This document shows, piece after piece, positions 1-8,817 of a DNA stretch of 31,605 bases. The DNA lies in NCBI GenBank assembly GCA_045106675.1, contig JBGCFA010000222.1:1-31605 (forward strand), in the 5' to 3' direction. This stretch comes from JBCAWW01 sp045106675 (GTDB taxonomy: Bacteria; Bacteroidota; Bacteroidia; J057). The position numbers and the translations under genes are program-made. Positions within the stretch are counted from its first letter, which is position 1; the number at the start of each line of letters is the position of its first letter. The notes below the pieces were generated by a model. The model saw only the letters and a program-made list of their open reading frames with translations. It searched no databases and was not told the origin of the DNA.

Positions 1-2249
1 CTAACAGTTTGATGGTACATGATGCAGCCGCCTTGCAACAAGCGATAGAGACCGCTAAACCTGGTGATGAAATCATTCTCAGCAATGGAATCTGGAAAGA
101 TGTGAGGATAAAATTTGCCGCTAAAGGCACCAAAGATCAATCTATCACACTACGTGCTGAGACTCCGGGCAAAGTCCTGATTCAGGGAGAATCTAATCTA
201 AGATTGGGAGGAGAGTATCTGATTGTGGATGGATTGCATTTTAGCAATGGCTTTTCCCCTCAGGGTTCGGTCATCGAATTCGCGATAAACGATAAGATGA
301 TCGCAAATCATTGTCGGATTACGAATTGCGTCATAGAGGGTTTTAACAAAATGCAACGAAATCAGACCGATCTTTGGGTGTTGTTCAAAGGCAGACATAA
401 CCAAATGGATCACTGCTATCTTGCTGGCAAATCCAATCGTGGGCCTACTGTACGCATAAGCTTGGCAGGAAATGAACACATAAAAAACTATCACCAAATC
501 ATCCACAATCACTTTGGACCCAGACCGCCAAAGGGAGGACCCAGTGCAGAAACGATTCAGCTCGGAAACAGCTTCACTTCTATGGCTCCCAGTCATACCT
601 TGGTCGCCGACAATCTCTTTGAAAGATGCAATGGCGAGGTAGAAGTCATTTCCAGTAAAACCAACTTTAATGAATTCAGAAACAATGTCTTTTATAAGTC
701 CGAGGGATCACTGGTAACCAGACATGGGAACTATTGCATCGTGGATGGCAATTATTTTATTGGCGATGAGACAACTGAAAATGTGGGAGGTATCCGACTC
801 ATCGGAACGGGGCATTGGGTCACCAACAATTACTTCTACCAGCTCAAAGGAGAAAACTTCAGGAGTCCACTGGCTATAATGAACGGAATTCCCAAATCGC
901 CATTAAACCGCTATATGCAAGTAACTGATGTAGTTGTGGCTAATAATTCATGGATAAACTGCAATTCGCCATTACAGTTTGGAGTAGGTTCGAATGTAGA
1001 CCAAAAGGAAGTATTACCTGCTTCAGAAATCCGATCTGCTAGACCTATTCGAACGACTGTGGCCAACAATCTTATTTATAATGATGCAGGAGACGAGCAG
1101 CCAATTGTAGCTCATGATCAACTGGATGGAATTGATTTCCAAAGCAACATCATCAACAATCAAGGAGTAGGATTTGAGGCGGTTGAGGGATTGGAGAGCA
1201 AAACATTTGATCTCGTAGAATTCAGTGAAGACCTATGGATACCCAATGCTGATTTATCGGAGGTAGATGTATTTAATGGATTCGGTTTTGAACAGATTTC
1301 TAAAGATTTGTTTGGCACATCAAGAGCTAATAACAATGCTGTCGGCGCTGTGATCAAAAAACCTAATGCAGATCCGGGAATCATGGACATGAACAAATAT
1401 GGGCCTGATTGGTATTCCTCTGAAACTACTAAAGGAGAGGGCGAAACCCATACTGTTCAGGCTGGTGGCAATCTTGTAGATGTGATTGAAGCGGCCATGG
1501 ATGGAGATATCATCGAACTGCAAGCAGGCCGCTATGAAGTGTCCTCTTCATTGAAAATCAATAAAAGACTAACGATTCGTTCAGCCGAAGCTGATAATAA
1601 AGCGACTATCCTTTACACAGGTGCGGCGGAAACTCCAGCATTTGAAATGAATCCAAAAGCTGAACTAAGACTTAAAAGCATCCATCTCAAGGGAGACCAA
1701 AAGCAGTATGCCTTTGCAAGTCTAAAAAGTAATATGTCCAGCCTATACAATTTGGAAACAGAGGATTGCGAAATCACAGATTTCGATTACATATTAAAAG
1801 CCTACAAATATTCATTTTCTGAATACATTACTCTTAATTCCACAACATTCAAGAATTGCCACAATGGTCTAGAATTATCTGAAGAAACGGATGACAAAGG
1901 GGATTACAATGCCGAAAACATTATCATCAGGGATTGTCATTTTGAAGGCATTGACAAAAACGTGATCGACTACTATAGAGGAGGATATGACGAATCTACT
2001 GTGGGTGGCAATTTATTGATCACCAACAGCAGTTTCACCAATTGTGGTGCAAAAGAGAAAAACGAAATCTTACTCAACACCTACGGCATCATCAATGTGG
2101 ATATTTCCAATAACACTTTCAGAAATAATCCGGTGAAAAGAGTCGCAATTCTATGGGGAGCGAAGAACAATAAGCAATCAGGAAATGAAATCGTGAACTC
2201 TGGCAACATAATAGTAGAGGAGAATCTTAAGCTAAGATTGATGTACTGA
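1..2249 (+). CDS. PL6 family alginate lyase (two parallel beta-helix domains), 5' partial
   Basis: The frame is open to the left edge, so the true start and signal peptide lie outside the window; the first in-window ATG is at 12. Numbering below counts from the TTG at 9. Residues about 3-400 form a right-handed beta-helix typical of chondroitinase B/alginate lyase family PL6. The catalytic pair is visible as Lys217 (ISSKTN) and Arg238 (VTRHGN), 21 residues apart, the spacing seen in characterised PL6 enzymes. Acidic residues of the calcium site are in NGEVEV (Glu210, Glu212), with AETIQLGN nearby. Residues about 475-746 form a second beta-helix that begins with a PL6-like edge (GDIIELQAGRYEV), as in two-domain members such as AlyGC. 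The expected reaction is beta-elimination of alginate, probably polyG or mixed blocks, in the periplasm or at the cell surface. It is followed after 22 bp by the sugar dehydrogenase, so probably an operon. Family assignment is strong; block preference is unknown. Confidence 0.9.
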   Translation, partial: NSLMVHDAAALQQAIETAKPGDEIILSNGIWKDVRIKFAAKGTKDQSITLRAETPGKVLIQGESNLRLGGEYLIVDGLHFSNGFSPQGSVIEFAINDKMIANHCRITNCVIEGFNKMQRNQTDLWVLFKGRHNQMDHCYLAGKSNRGPTVRISLAGNEHIKNYHQIIHNHFGPRPPKGGPSAETIQLGNSFTSMAPSHTLVADNLFERCNGEVEVISSKTNFNEFRNNVFYKSEGSLVTRHGNYCIVDGNYFIGDETTENVGGIRLIGTGHWVTNNYFYQLKGENFRSPLAIMNGIPKSPLNRYMQVTDVVVANNSWINCNSPLQFGVGSNVDQKEVLPASEIRSARPIRTTVANNLIYNDAGDEQPIVAHDQLDGIDFQSNIINNQGVGFEAVEGLESKTFDLVEFSEDLWIPNADLSEVDVFNGFGFEQISKDLFGTSRANNNAVGAVIKKPNADPGIMDMNKYGPDWYSSETTKGEGETHTVQAGGNLVDVIEAAMDGDIIELQAGRYEVSSSLKINKRLTIRSAEADNKATILYTGAAETPAFEMNPKAELRLKSIHLKGDQKQYAFASLKSNMSSLYNLETEDCEITDFDYILKAYKYSFSEYITLNSTTFKNCHNGLELSEETDDKGDYNAENIIIRDCHFEGIDKNVIDYYRGGYDESTVGGNLLITNSSFTNCGAKEKNEILLNTYGIINVDISNNTFRNNPVKRVAILWGAKNNKQSGNEIVNSGNIIVEENLKLRLMY

Positions 2250-2271
2250 TCAAAGAAAATCATCGCGAAGC

Positions 2272-3915
2272 ATGAGACAATTTATCAGCTACCTAGCAAG
2301 TTTCTACCTCCTCTTTTGTTGCAGTTGTAGCAATGATCCGCAGCAGAACTCCTATATCAGTATTGGGAAACCATGGTTGATTTTGGAATTGGATAGTAGC
2401 AAACTCTTGGTGAGTGAAGTGCTTCGTGATCTGGAACAGCCCTTTGAAATCACCTGGGCTTCTGATGAGCATCTTTGGTTTACGGAAAGAAAAGGCAATG
2501 TCTATCGAATGAATCCGAAGACCGCTGAGAAGAAGAAAGTACTCAGTATTTCTGATGCTTATTCCGAAGGCAATACGCCCGGCTTGCTTGGAATGGTAGT
2601 ACATCCGGATTTCATGACCGAGCCATTTGTTTATACCCACTATACTTATATGGATTCTAGTATAGTGGGTGAATTTGACAGAAAAGGAAGGCCGAATATG
2701 ATCAGATCGAGGATTGTCCGATACCGCTACAATCAGGAAAAAGACACCTTAATCACTCCTGAAATCATTCTTGCCAATATACAAGGAACCAGAAGCCACA
2801 ATGGCTCACGCCTTATCATTTCGTCTGACAAAAAAATCCTATTTGCCATCGGTGATGCTTCGGATAATCGAACCGCCCAAGATAAATTTGCCCTCACAGG
2901 GAAAGTCCTTCGCATGAACCTTGATGGGTCAATTCCTAAGGACAATCCGATTCCCGGATCCTATTCTTACTCGATCGGCCATAGAAATCAACAGGGATTG
3001 GTGGAAGCCAATGGTAAATTCTATACTTCTGAGCATGGTCCCAATAATGATGATGAATTAAATCTCATCTTAGCAGCAGGAAACTATGGTTGGCCAAATG
3101 TGGAAGGTTATTGTGATACTGAAAGTGAGCTAAATTTCTGCGACACCATTCAGGTACAAGAACCGCTATTTAGCTGGACACCCACTATCGCACCTGCTGG
3201 ACTCGACTACTATAATCATCCGTCGATCCCCGAATGGAAAAACAGTTTACTACTTACGACCCTGAAAGGTCGGTCGCTTCAGTTTTTTCAACTGGATGAT
3301 TCAGGAACGAAAATCGAAGAGCATAAAATATACTTACAGAAACAGTTTGGCAGATTAAGGGATCTATGTGTTAGCTCAACGGGAGACATTTACCTGATTA
3401 GCAGTAATACAGATTGGCACATTCCACGCTATAAATGGATGTATGATAATGTTCCTGCTGATGGGAATGACAGGATCATCAAGATATCAGCGATTACTCA
3501 ATGGGATGATGACTACAACAAGCTGCAGGTTTATGGTGAAGATACCGCTCAAATCAGGATGTTTGTTCAGGATCAGGTAGATCCAAATGTAGCAGGCGCC
3601 TCACTCTATCAAACCAATTGTGCTCCCTGTCATTTGCCTGATGGCAAGGGAATCGCTGAATTCACCCCACCTCTGATTGATACAAAATGGGTATCCGATA
3701 AGGTGAAATTGATAGAGGCTACCTTATTTGGATTGACAGGGGAGATTGAGGTGAAGGGAGCTCTATATGATGAAATCATGCCTGGTTTTGCTACTTCATT
3801 GAACGATAAGGAAGTGGTCGAAATTTTAAACTTTGTTCTGAGTAGCCTAAACAACTATGAGCATTCTGTAACTGAAGAAGAAGTCAGTACGACTCGAAAA
3901 GGCCAGTTGAAATAA
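2272..3915 (+). CDS. PQQ-dependent sugar dehydrogenase (glucose/sorbosone dehydrogenase family) fused to cytochrome c, lipoprotein
   Basis: The protein has 547 residues. The N-terminus (FYLLFCCSCSND) is a hydrophobic signal ending in a Cys cluster, so it is a probable lipoprotein with Cys19 the best lipidation site. Residues about 45-410 form the six-bladed propeller of soluble aldose/sorbosone dehydrogenases. Family landmarks are GTRSHNG (His176, candidate catalytic base), GHRNQQG (about 236-242) and EHGPNNDDELN followed by NYGWP (254-274). Residues about 435-528 form a mono-haem cytochrome c domain with CAPCH at 450-454 and a probable axial Met503 in IMPGF. It should oxidise a sugar or aldose at the periplasmic face and pass electrons through its own haem to the respiratory chain. 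The gene follows the PL6 lyase by 22 bp, which suggests oxidation of polysaccharide-derived sugars. The substrate cannot be read from sequence. Confidence 0.88.
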   Translation: MRQFISYLASFYLLFCCSCSNDPQQNSYISIGKPWLILELDSSKLLVSEVLRDLEQPFEITWASDEHLWFTERKGNVYRMNPKTAEKKKVLSISDAYSEGNTPGLLGMVVHPDFMTEPFVYTHYTYMDSSIVGEFDRKGRPNMIRSRIVRYRYNQEKDTLITPEIILANIQGTRSHNGSRLIISSDKKILFAIGDASDNRTAQDKFALTGKVLRMNLDGSIPKDNPIPGSYSYSIGHRNQQGLVEANGKFYTSEHGPNNDDELNLILAAGNYGWPNVEGYCDTESELNFCDTIQVQEPLFSWTPTIAPAGLDYYNHPSIPEWKNSLLLTTLKGRSLQFFQLDDSGTKIEEHKIYLQKQFGRLRDLCVSSTGDIYLISSNTDWHIPRYKWMYDNVPADGNDRIIKISAITQWDDDYNKLQVYGEDTAQIRMFVQDQVDPNVAGASLYQTNCAPCHLPDGKGIAEFTPPLIDTKWVSDKVKLIEATLFGLTGEIEVKGALYDEIMPGFATSLNDKEVVEILNFVLSSLNNYEHSVTEEEVSTTRKGQLK

Positions 3916-4128
3916 GAGAGGTTCACATTGCTGGGGAAAATATCTTAAGGCGCTAATCAAAAGGGATTGGGTATTACTCAGAAACTGATATTCCTCCCCC
4001 TTTGGAGGTTCCCGACAACTGTGCCATTAGTATCAAGCTAAGGGTTTCTGCTTCGCAAAACGCTATATTTAGCCGTCAATGGCTTCTTTTTGAATCTTCT
4101 CCAACCCAAGAATCGGGATTTTCAAAAG

Positions 4129-4196
4129 CGTTCCGCGAAGCGGAGAAAATAAAAAGATACCGGATAATGCTCATTCTTCGCATTTCCGGCATGACG
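4129..4196 (+). repeat. 68-bp dispersed element, copy A
   Basis: It begins with the core CGTTCCGCGAAGCG and ends with CGGCATGACG. Its reverse complement is found at 11351-11418 with 61 of 68 positions identical by hand alignment and no gaps. Both copies are intergenic. No coding potential is evident. Confidence 0.85.
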
Positions 4197-4269
4197 CCTG
4201 AATTTAGCCTTCATCCCAGCCGTATGAATGAGTACCAACGAATCCGTAGAGCAGGGATCTAGAGTTTCC

Positions 4270-4284
4270 CCGTTCCGCGAAGCG
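4270..4284 (+). repeat. short GC-rich palindromic element core copy
   Basis: CCGTTCCGCGAAGCG, one mismatch to the consensus GCGTTCCGCGAAGCG, lying about 55 bp upstream of the chosen lyase start. The core can fold as a small bulged hairpin (CGTTC with GAAGCG). Confidence 0.7.
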
Positions 4285-4337
4285 AGGGAGAATTACGATT
4301 GGAGGAATTGGAGATTTATTTTGCTAGACTACTTAAC

Positions 4338-6578
4338 ATGAAAAGCATGAAACTGAATTATCTATTTATTCTTTTCCTGAGTTACGCATCATCAGTCCTG
4401 ATGGCAAAGGAAATTCCTGCCAATCGTGTATTGAAAACAGAGGAGCTGCCAGCTGTGCTGAACGCTGAAATCTATGATTATTTGCAGTTGGATGGCAAAG
4501 TTTCGGAAGCAAAGCTGGCCGAGTATTTTAGGCACGCATTCTCCGAACGCTTCTTTTATGATTATCAGACATTTTATGATCGGCTAACGCACTATAATGG
4601 ACGTTATAACAATCAGGATGAGCATAAAGCCAGAGCCCTCGATCATATGGGCAAATACGCAGATTCCACTCAATGGATACTCCCTTTTAACTATCTCAAT
4701 GGGCAGGAGGTCAATGCCTATGCTTTGAGGCATTTGGCGAGGCAGCACAAAATGGTGGACATTGCCTTGCTCTATTTTCATGATGGCAAAGACCCCAAAT
4801 ACATCAGATATTTCGAAAATCAGATGCAGTCATTGAATGCGGCACTCGAATCAGGTCAGTTTGAAAAAATAGAAGATGGAAATGGGGTCTATGAAGTTTA
4901 CCGATCAGGCTATCGGATCCTTAACTGGATTTGGATTCACAATATGTTTTTGAATGAACCGGAATATTCTGATGCTGACCAGCTGCGAACCATTGCTACC
5001 CTACTTCAGCATGCCCAACATCTGTACGAAAGAAACGCTTATTTCCGATCTGGCAACCACCAAACTAGAGGAATGTCTGCGATGGCCATTCTTTCTATCC
5101 TCTTACGTGATTTTGAAGGAACCGAAAAATGGTATGAGAGGTCGATGTCGCGCTTGGGCGAACACTTAAATAAGGAAATCAATCCCGACGGTTTCCAGTT
5201 TGAGCGCTCCGTCCATTATCACATGAGTGACATTAATACCTTTTTCTATGTCTATCAATTGGCCAAAATAAGCAAGATAGAGGTGGATAAAGCCTGGGAA
5301 GAAAAACTACGTAGCTTATTTACCACCCTTACCAAAATCGCCTATCCAGATAAGAGTGCCCCCGTTCTTCAGGATGATACTGAAATCCCATGGGCTGAAA
5401 AAAATGACATCTCCGGCGCGATGACGCTTGGATATCTATTGTTTGAAGACCCGAACTTGGGATATTTCGCATCAGATAAGGTAGATGACAGAATGTACTG
5501 GTACCTAAGCAAATCTCAAGTTGAAATGCTGGAGAACATTCAGCAGGAAAAACCCACCTATGGCTCGCTTGCTTTTGAGGACACTCACTATTACATCATG
5601 CGTGAAGGCTGGAACCCCAATGATAAAATGATGATCATCAGCGCGGGTTTGGATGCAGAAAAACCTGACCATCAGCATGGAGATATGCTGGGCATTCAGG
5701 CGATTGCAAATGGACAGCCTGTATTACCCAACTATCAGGTGCGCTACTCACTCAAAGATTTTGAGCTATTCAAGAACTCAATGGTGAAAAACGTGGCGCT
5801 GGTTGACAATGAATTGCAGGGCCGGGAATGGACCTCCAACAAAGGCGGTAGTGGTTTTGGCAAGTTCAAGTCTTTGCCCCATCCTGAAGTGATTGTGTGG
5901 GAAAGCAATGAAGATTTTGATTTGTTCGTGGGGAGTCATGATGGATTTGAGCACAAAGGCGTAGCATACACCCGACAAGTGATCTATATCAAGGATGATT
6001 TCTGGATTGTCAAAGACAACTTCAAATCTGAAAGCCAGCATGAATACAAACAAGTATGGCAGGGACACTATACACAGGAATCAGGTCCCAGGCTGATACG
6101 GGCTAGCTTTGCAGATGCTAGTGGTCTTGACATTCTGCAACTGAATCAAGTGGATAAAGCTTACCGTTCCGGAAGCCGGGGAAAAACCCAGACGGTGATA
6201 GCTGGACCTGAGCAAAACGATTTTCATTTCCTGACCGTCATTTTTCCTTATCGAGGATATCTAAACAGAATAGATGAGTCTGAGGAGTTGATCAAACTCC
6301 TTGACTGGCAGCTAAATCAATCATCCTGGGCCCTCGGCGGAAATGATCCTTCCATACTCAGTAAGAATGAGGAAAACTACTGCTTTGGAGTAGATGAGTT
6401 ACACCGAGAAAAACTGCGCATTCAAATTTCTCAAGAAACAGATCTCTACATCAGATCAACAGCTGATAAACTGATTATCCAACTGCTGGGTGATACAAAA
6501 GTATCCGTAACTGTAATCAATAATAACAAGACTGTAGTCAAAGAACTTCTCCCTGGAGAAAAGTGGCTTGTGGAATGA
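4338..6578 (+). CDS. Heparinase II/III-fold polysaccharide lyase (PL17/PL39-like, probable oligoalginate lyase)
   Basis: The start is placed at the ATG at 4338 because it gives a standard signal peptide (MKSMKLNYLFILFLSY, cleavage near VLMA-KE); the frame extends upstream only through a TTG at 4299. The mature protein has an N-terminal alpha-toroid (to about residue 390) and a C-terminal beta-sandwich. Candidate catalytic and metal residues match the heparinase II/III superfamily: Asn240-His241 in SGNHQTRG, Tyr294 in SVHYH, and His445/His447 in DHQHGD. In PL17 the equivalent Asn/His/Tyr/His set performs beta-elimination of oligoalginate. Substrate is inferred from the PL6 lyase two genes upstream; heparinoid or other uronic polymers remain possible. 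It is separated from the dehydrogenase gene by 422 bp containing repeats, so it may have its own promoter. It ends at a terminator shared with the convergent MACPF gene. Confidence 0.8.
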   Translation: MKSMKLNYLFILFLSYASSVLMAKEIPANRVLKTEELPAVLNAEIYDYLQLDGKVSEAKLAEYFRHAFSERFFYDYQTFYDRLTHYNGRYNNQDEHKARALDHMGKYADSTQWILPFNYLNGQEVNAYALRHLARQHKMVDIALLYFHDGKDPKYIRYFENQMQSLNAALESGQFEKIEDGNGVYEVYRSGYRILNWIWIHNMFLNEPEYSDADQLRTIATLLQHAQHLYERNAYFRSGNHQTRGMSAMAILSILLRDFEGTEKWYERSMSRLGEHLNKEINPDGFQFERSVHYHMSDINTFFYVYQLAKISKIEVDKAWEEKLRSLFTTLTKIAYPDKSAPVLQDDTEIPWAEKNDISGAMTLGYLLFEDPNLGYFASDKVDDRMYWYLSKSQVEMLENIQQEKPTYGSLAFEDTHYYIMREGWNPNDKMMIISAGLDAEKPDHQHGDMLGIQAIANGQPVLPNYQVRYSLKDFELFKNSMVKNVALVDNELQGREWTSNKGGSGFGKFKSLPHPEVIVWESNEDFDLFVGSHDGFEHKGVAYTRQVIYIKDDFWIVKDNFKSESQHEYKQVWQGHYTQESGPRLIRASFADASGLDILQLNQVDKAYRSGSRGKTQTVIAGPEQNDFHFLTVIFPYRGYLNRIDESEELIKLLDWQLNQSSWALGGNDPSILSKNEENYCFGVDELHREKLRIQISQETDLYIRSTADKLIIQLLGDTKVSVTVINNNKTVVKELLPGEKWLVE

Positions 6579-6611
6579 CAGATTGAGGAAAATAGAGACG
6601 ATTCATAATAC

Positions 6612-6648
6612 AAAAACACTGACTAAAAAATTGATAATCAGTGTTTTT
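6612..6648. terminator. Bidirectional Rho-independent terminator
   Basis: A perfect 11-bp inverted repeat (AAAAACACTGA / TCAGTGTTTTT) with a 15-nt AT-rich loop, and A and T tracts on its two sides. It lies between the convergent stops of the lyase (6578) and the MACPF gene (6690), so it can serve both. Confidence 0.88.
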
Positions 6649-6689
6649 ATGTTATATAGGAAGTTCAGAGAATCGATAATTTCACTAAA

Positions 6690-8483
6690 CTATTCGATCC
6701 GCTTCAGACGCATTTCGACGGTAATAATGGGAACATTGACCATGTCATTATCATCCATAATAAATTGGACAGTTTTGTGCACCTCTTCGCCTACCTCAAC
6801 CTCAGCAAAGGGGATTCGATTGTCTATATCTACTTTGGTTTTTAGCCCGGAATGTCCTTTCCAATACTCTTCTACTTCGCCTGTAAGACTGATAAAGCCC
6901 GTGGCGACATCTTGCCAAGCCACGTAAAATACTATGGGGGTTGTTGAAAAAACCTCACCGAGAAAATCTGTTTCAATTATTTGCCCACGTTTCGCGAATG
7001 GAACTTGCGCTTTCGTCTCATAGGGCTTCCATGCAACAATGTCTCCTATTAAGCTCGCCCATTTTCCCTTGTCAGCTTTATCCATTGGTGAAAATTGAAT
7101 TGTATCTGAAAGGTATCTTGGAGCATAAAAAATGGGGCGATTGAGAAAATCCTCTGCTCTCTCATTCCAAATTTTTGCTTGCTTTTCTTCAGAGGTAGGC
7201 TTAGGTCCTAAGCCGATTTTTAAAGGTCCGTATTCTACCAAATCTCCATCATACGGCTTAGCAAACAGTTTGCCCCAATAGCTAATGTCTTTTTCTGCCC
7301 CACTTCTCATAGAATGACTGATATACATGATTCTAAATTCAAATTTGGCTGGAGGAGCTTGATAGTTAAAATTTTTGCTACTCTTTACTAGCTTCATATT
7401 TCCTGCTGCTGTTGCAAAATATGATTGTATGGCCGCGACCAAAAGTGCTCTCTTTTGATCGATGGAATCATCCTTAGGAAAATAGCTCCTGTTTAGCAAG
7501 CCAGTGATAGAATCCAAGTTTACATCGACCACAGTTGGGTTGTTGACAGCATGTTTGGTCCACAAAGCAAAATCATCGATCCCAGCTCCACTACCTCCAT
7601 AAGAGACAAAATCAATACTCTTGGCTCCGCTTGCATCCTTAGCGCTTTGCATGGAAGATTGGCTGTAGCTGGCTCCTACGCCAACTTCTACCACTCCGGT
7701 ACCGCCAGATACGGCAAGTTCAAATCCGCCTCCTTGGCCATTCATCCGAGTCCTTTCTTTGCTACCATACTCCATTTTATAGGCACAGCGCGCGCCAATG
7801 GTTACCGCATACGAATAATGAGTACCCCACAACTGGATAAAATCATCTGCATTGTCGGCGGTCAATTCTGCGACGGCGAGGCGAAATTTCGGATTGAGTT
7901 GGTGAGAGTAAGTTGGGTCCATCTCCAATCTATGGCCACGAAAGGCTCCATCTTTAAAGGCAAAAGAACTTTGCTCAACAGAAGTGCTGGCTCGAGTCTC
8001 TTCATAAGAGGCACTGGCGCTGAAAGCGGCTACTGGAACCCCAACACTGGCTGATACAGAGCCACCATAACTCTCCTGAAAATCTGTGGCTGAGTACACA
8101 AAGCGCATTTCATCAGACCATTGGAAACGAGAGTTTGTCTCGGCAAACACTCCTTTGGGTAAAATCCGTCGTACTGAGGGGCCTTCTAATTGCGGGATAT
8201 CGATGAAACGGTTAGGGTCAGTGTCAGACTCATAGACAAATAATTTGGGACGGACTCTAGTAGCTTGCACCGAGTTTAGCGCCCAATCTTCAGGATCAGT
8301 ATGGACGAGATCGTAGCCTACGCCAAGATCCTGCGTAGAAAGGACCCTGTCCAAGTAATTAGCATTACTGTTGGGTACTCCATCCGGATATTGATGGACG
8401 ATATGGATTTTGCAGCCTGCGATCAGGAGCAGAAGGACAAAGCTCCCCATGAGGAGTTGAGACAGTTTATAGGGCGTTTTCAT
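6690..8483 (-). CDS. MACPF (membrane attack complex/perforin) domain lipoprotein
   Basis: The protein has 597 residues. The N-terminus has a basic then hydrophobic segment ending in the lipobox LIAGC (Cys24), so an outer-membrane or surface lipoprotein is expected. The MACPF signature WGTHY is at 219-223, followed by a Gly at the usual distance (TIGARC); flanking features are a Ser/Gly-rich segment (about 139-170) of the kind that forms a membrane-inserting hairpin, a second Gly-rich segment at about 247-275, and NPTVVDVNLDSITGLL near 315-330. The fold ends about residue 365. Residues about 370-597 are an additional domain I do not recognise. Known Bacteroidota relatives include BT_3439 and the BSAP antimicrobial proteins that kill related strains; an antagonism role here is inferred only. 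It is transcribed alone and converges with the lyase. The 5' region carries a hairpin and a 15-bp direct repeat. Confidence 0.87.
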   Translation of the reverse strand: MKTPYKLSQLLMGSFVLLLLIAGCKIHIVHQYPDGVPNSNANYLDRVLSTQDLGVGYDLVHTDPEDWALNSVQATRVRPKLFVYESDTDPNRFIDIPQLEGPSVRRILPKGVFAETNSRFQWSDEMRFVYSATDFQESYGGSVSASVGVPVAAFSASASYEETRASTSVEQSSFAFKDGAFRGHRLEMDPTYSHQLNPKFRLAVAELTADNADDFIQLWGTHYSYAVTIGARCAYKMEYGSKERTRMNGQGGGFELAVSGGTGVVEVGVGASYSQSSMQSAKDASGAKSIDFVSYGGSGAGIDDFALWTKHAVNNPTVVDVNLDSITGLLNRSYFPKDDSIDQKRALLVAAIQSYFATAAGNMKLVKSSKNFNYQAPPAKFEFRIMYISHSMRSGAEKDISYWGKLFAKPYDGDLVEYGPLKIGLGPKPTSEEKQAKIWNERAEDFLNRPIFYAPRYLSDTIQFSPMDKADKGKWASLIGDIVAWKPYETKAQVPFAKRGQIIETDFLGEVFSTTPIVFYVAWQDVATGFISLTGEVEEYWKGHSGLKTKVDIDNRIPFAEVEVGEEVHKTVQFIMDDNDMVNVPIITVEMRLKRIE

Positions 8484-8511
8484 AAAAGTTTACAATCTTA
8501 ATTTTTTCTTG

Positions 8512-8541
8512 GGCTTTAAAGAAGCGCTATCACTTAAAGCC
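8512..8541 (-). promoter_or_regulatory. Hairpin in the MACPF 5' leader region
   Basis: A perfect 8-bp inverted repeat (GGCTTTAA / TTAAAGCC) with a 14-nt loop containing AGCGCT, located 29-58 bp upstream of the MACPF ATG. It could be a leader hairpin or an operator. Function is not established. Confidence 0.45.
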
Positions 8542-8572
8542 AAAGATCAAGTTTCACTGCTATGGTTTCCTT

Positions 8573-8618
8573 CACTTATCTTGCATTCCGGGCTAAATCC
8601 TAGCACCTATCTTGCATT
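8573..8618 (-). promoter_or_regulatory. Paired 15-bp direct repeats upstream of the MACPF gene
   Basis: CACTTATCTTGCATT (8573-8587) and CACCTATCTTGCATT (8604-8618) differ at one base and are offset by 31 bp, about three helical turns. They lie 90-135 bp upstream of the MACPF ATG, a reasonable place for an activator site. The cognate regulator is unknown. Confidence 0.4.
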
Positions 8619-8748
8619 TAACCCCAAAATGCCCAACTTCCATTAATTTACCGCTGAAAGCAAAGCCAAGAAAACCAGGATCGATTTACGCCAAAAAGAC
8701 GTTTTCAAGGCTTAATATTGACTACTATATATCGGCTAGTTTTTGATA

Positions 8749-8766
8749 CCGCTTCGCGGAACGCGG
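8749..8766 (-). repeat. short GC-rich palindromic element core copy
   Basis: On the minus strand it reads CCGCGTTCCGCGAAGCGG, a perfect core with two extra flanking bases on each side. It lies in the divergent region between the MACPF and cyclase genes. Confidence 0.75.
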
Positions 8767-8817
8767 CATTAGAAGTTTCGTATTGCACGAACGTGAAAAG
8801 CGTTTCCGAAAATCTGA

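Larger units (their letters stand above)
3916..4337. other. 422-bp intergenic region carrying repeat elements
   Basis: There is no convincing gene; the open frame at 4002-4262 runs through repeat DNA. It holds the 68-bp element at 4129-4196, a second core copy at 4270-4284, a degenerate core-like stretch (GCTTCGCAAAACGC) near 4050, and a short CCTCC/GGAGG inverted repeat at 3993-4008 without a T-tract. The lyase promoter should also be here, but I see no clear Bacteroidota -33/-7 pair. Confidence 0.6.

Noticed and set aside
4002..4262. 86-codon open frame between the dehydrogenase and lyase genes
   Set aside because: It runs straight through the 68-bp dispersed element and core-like DNA, has no recognisable protein features, and the same element elsewhere is not coding in this frame.
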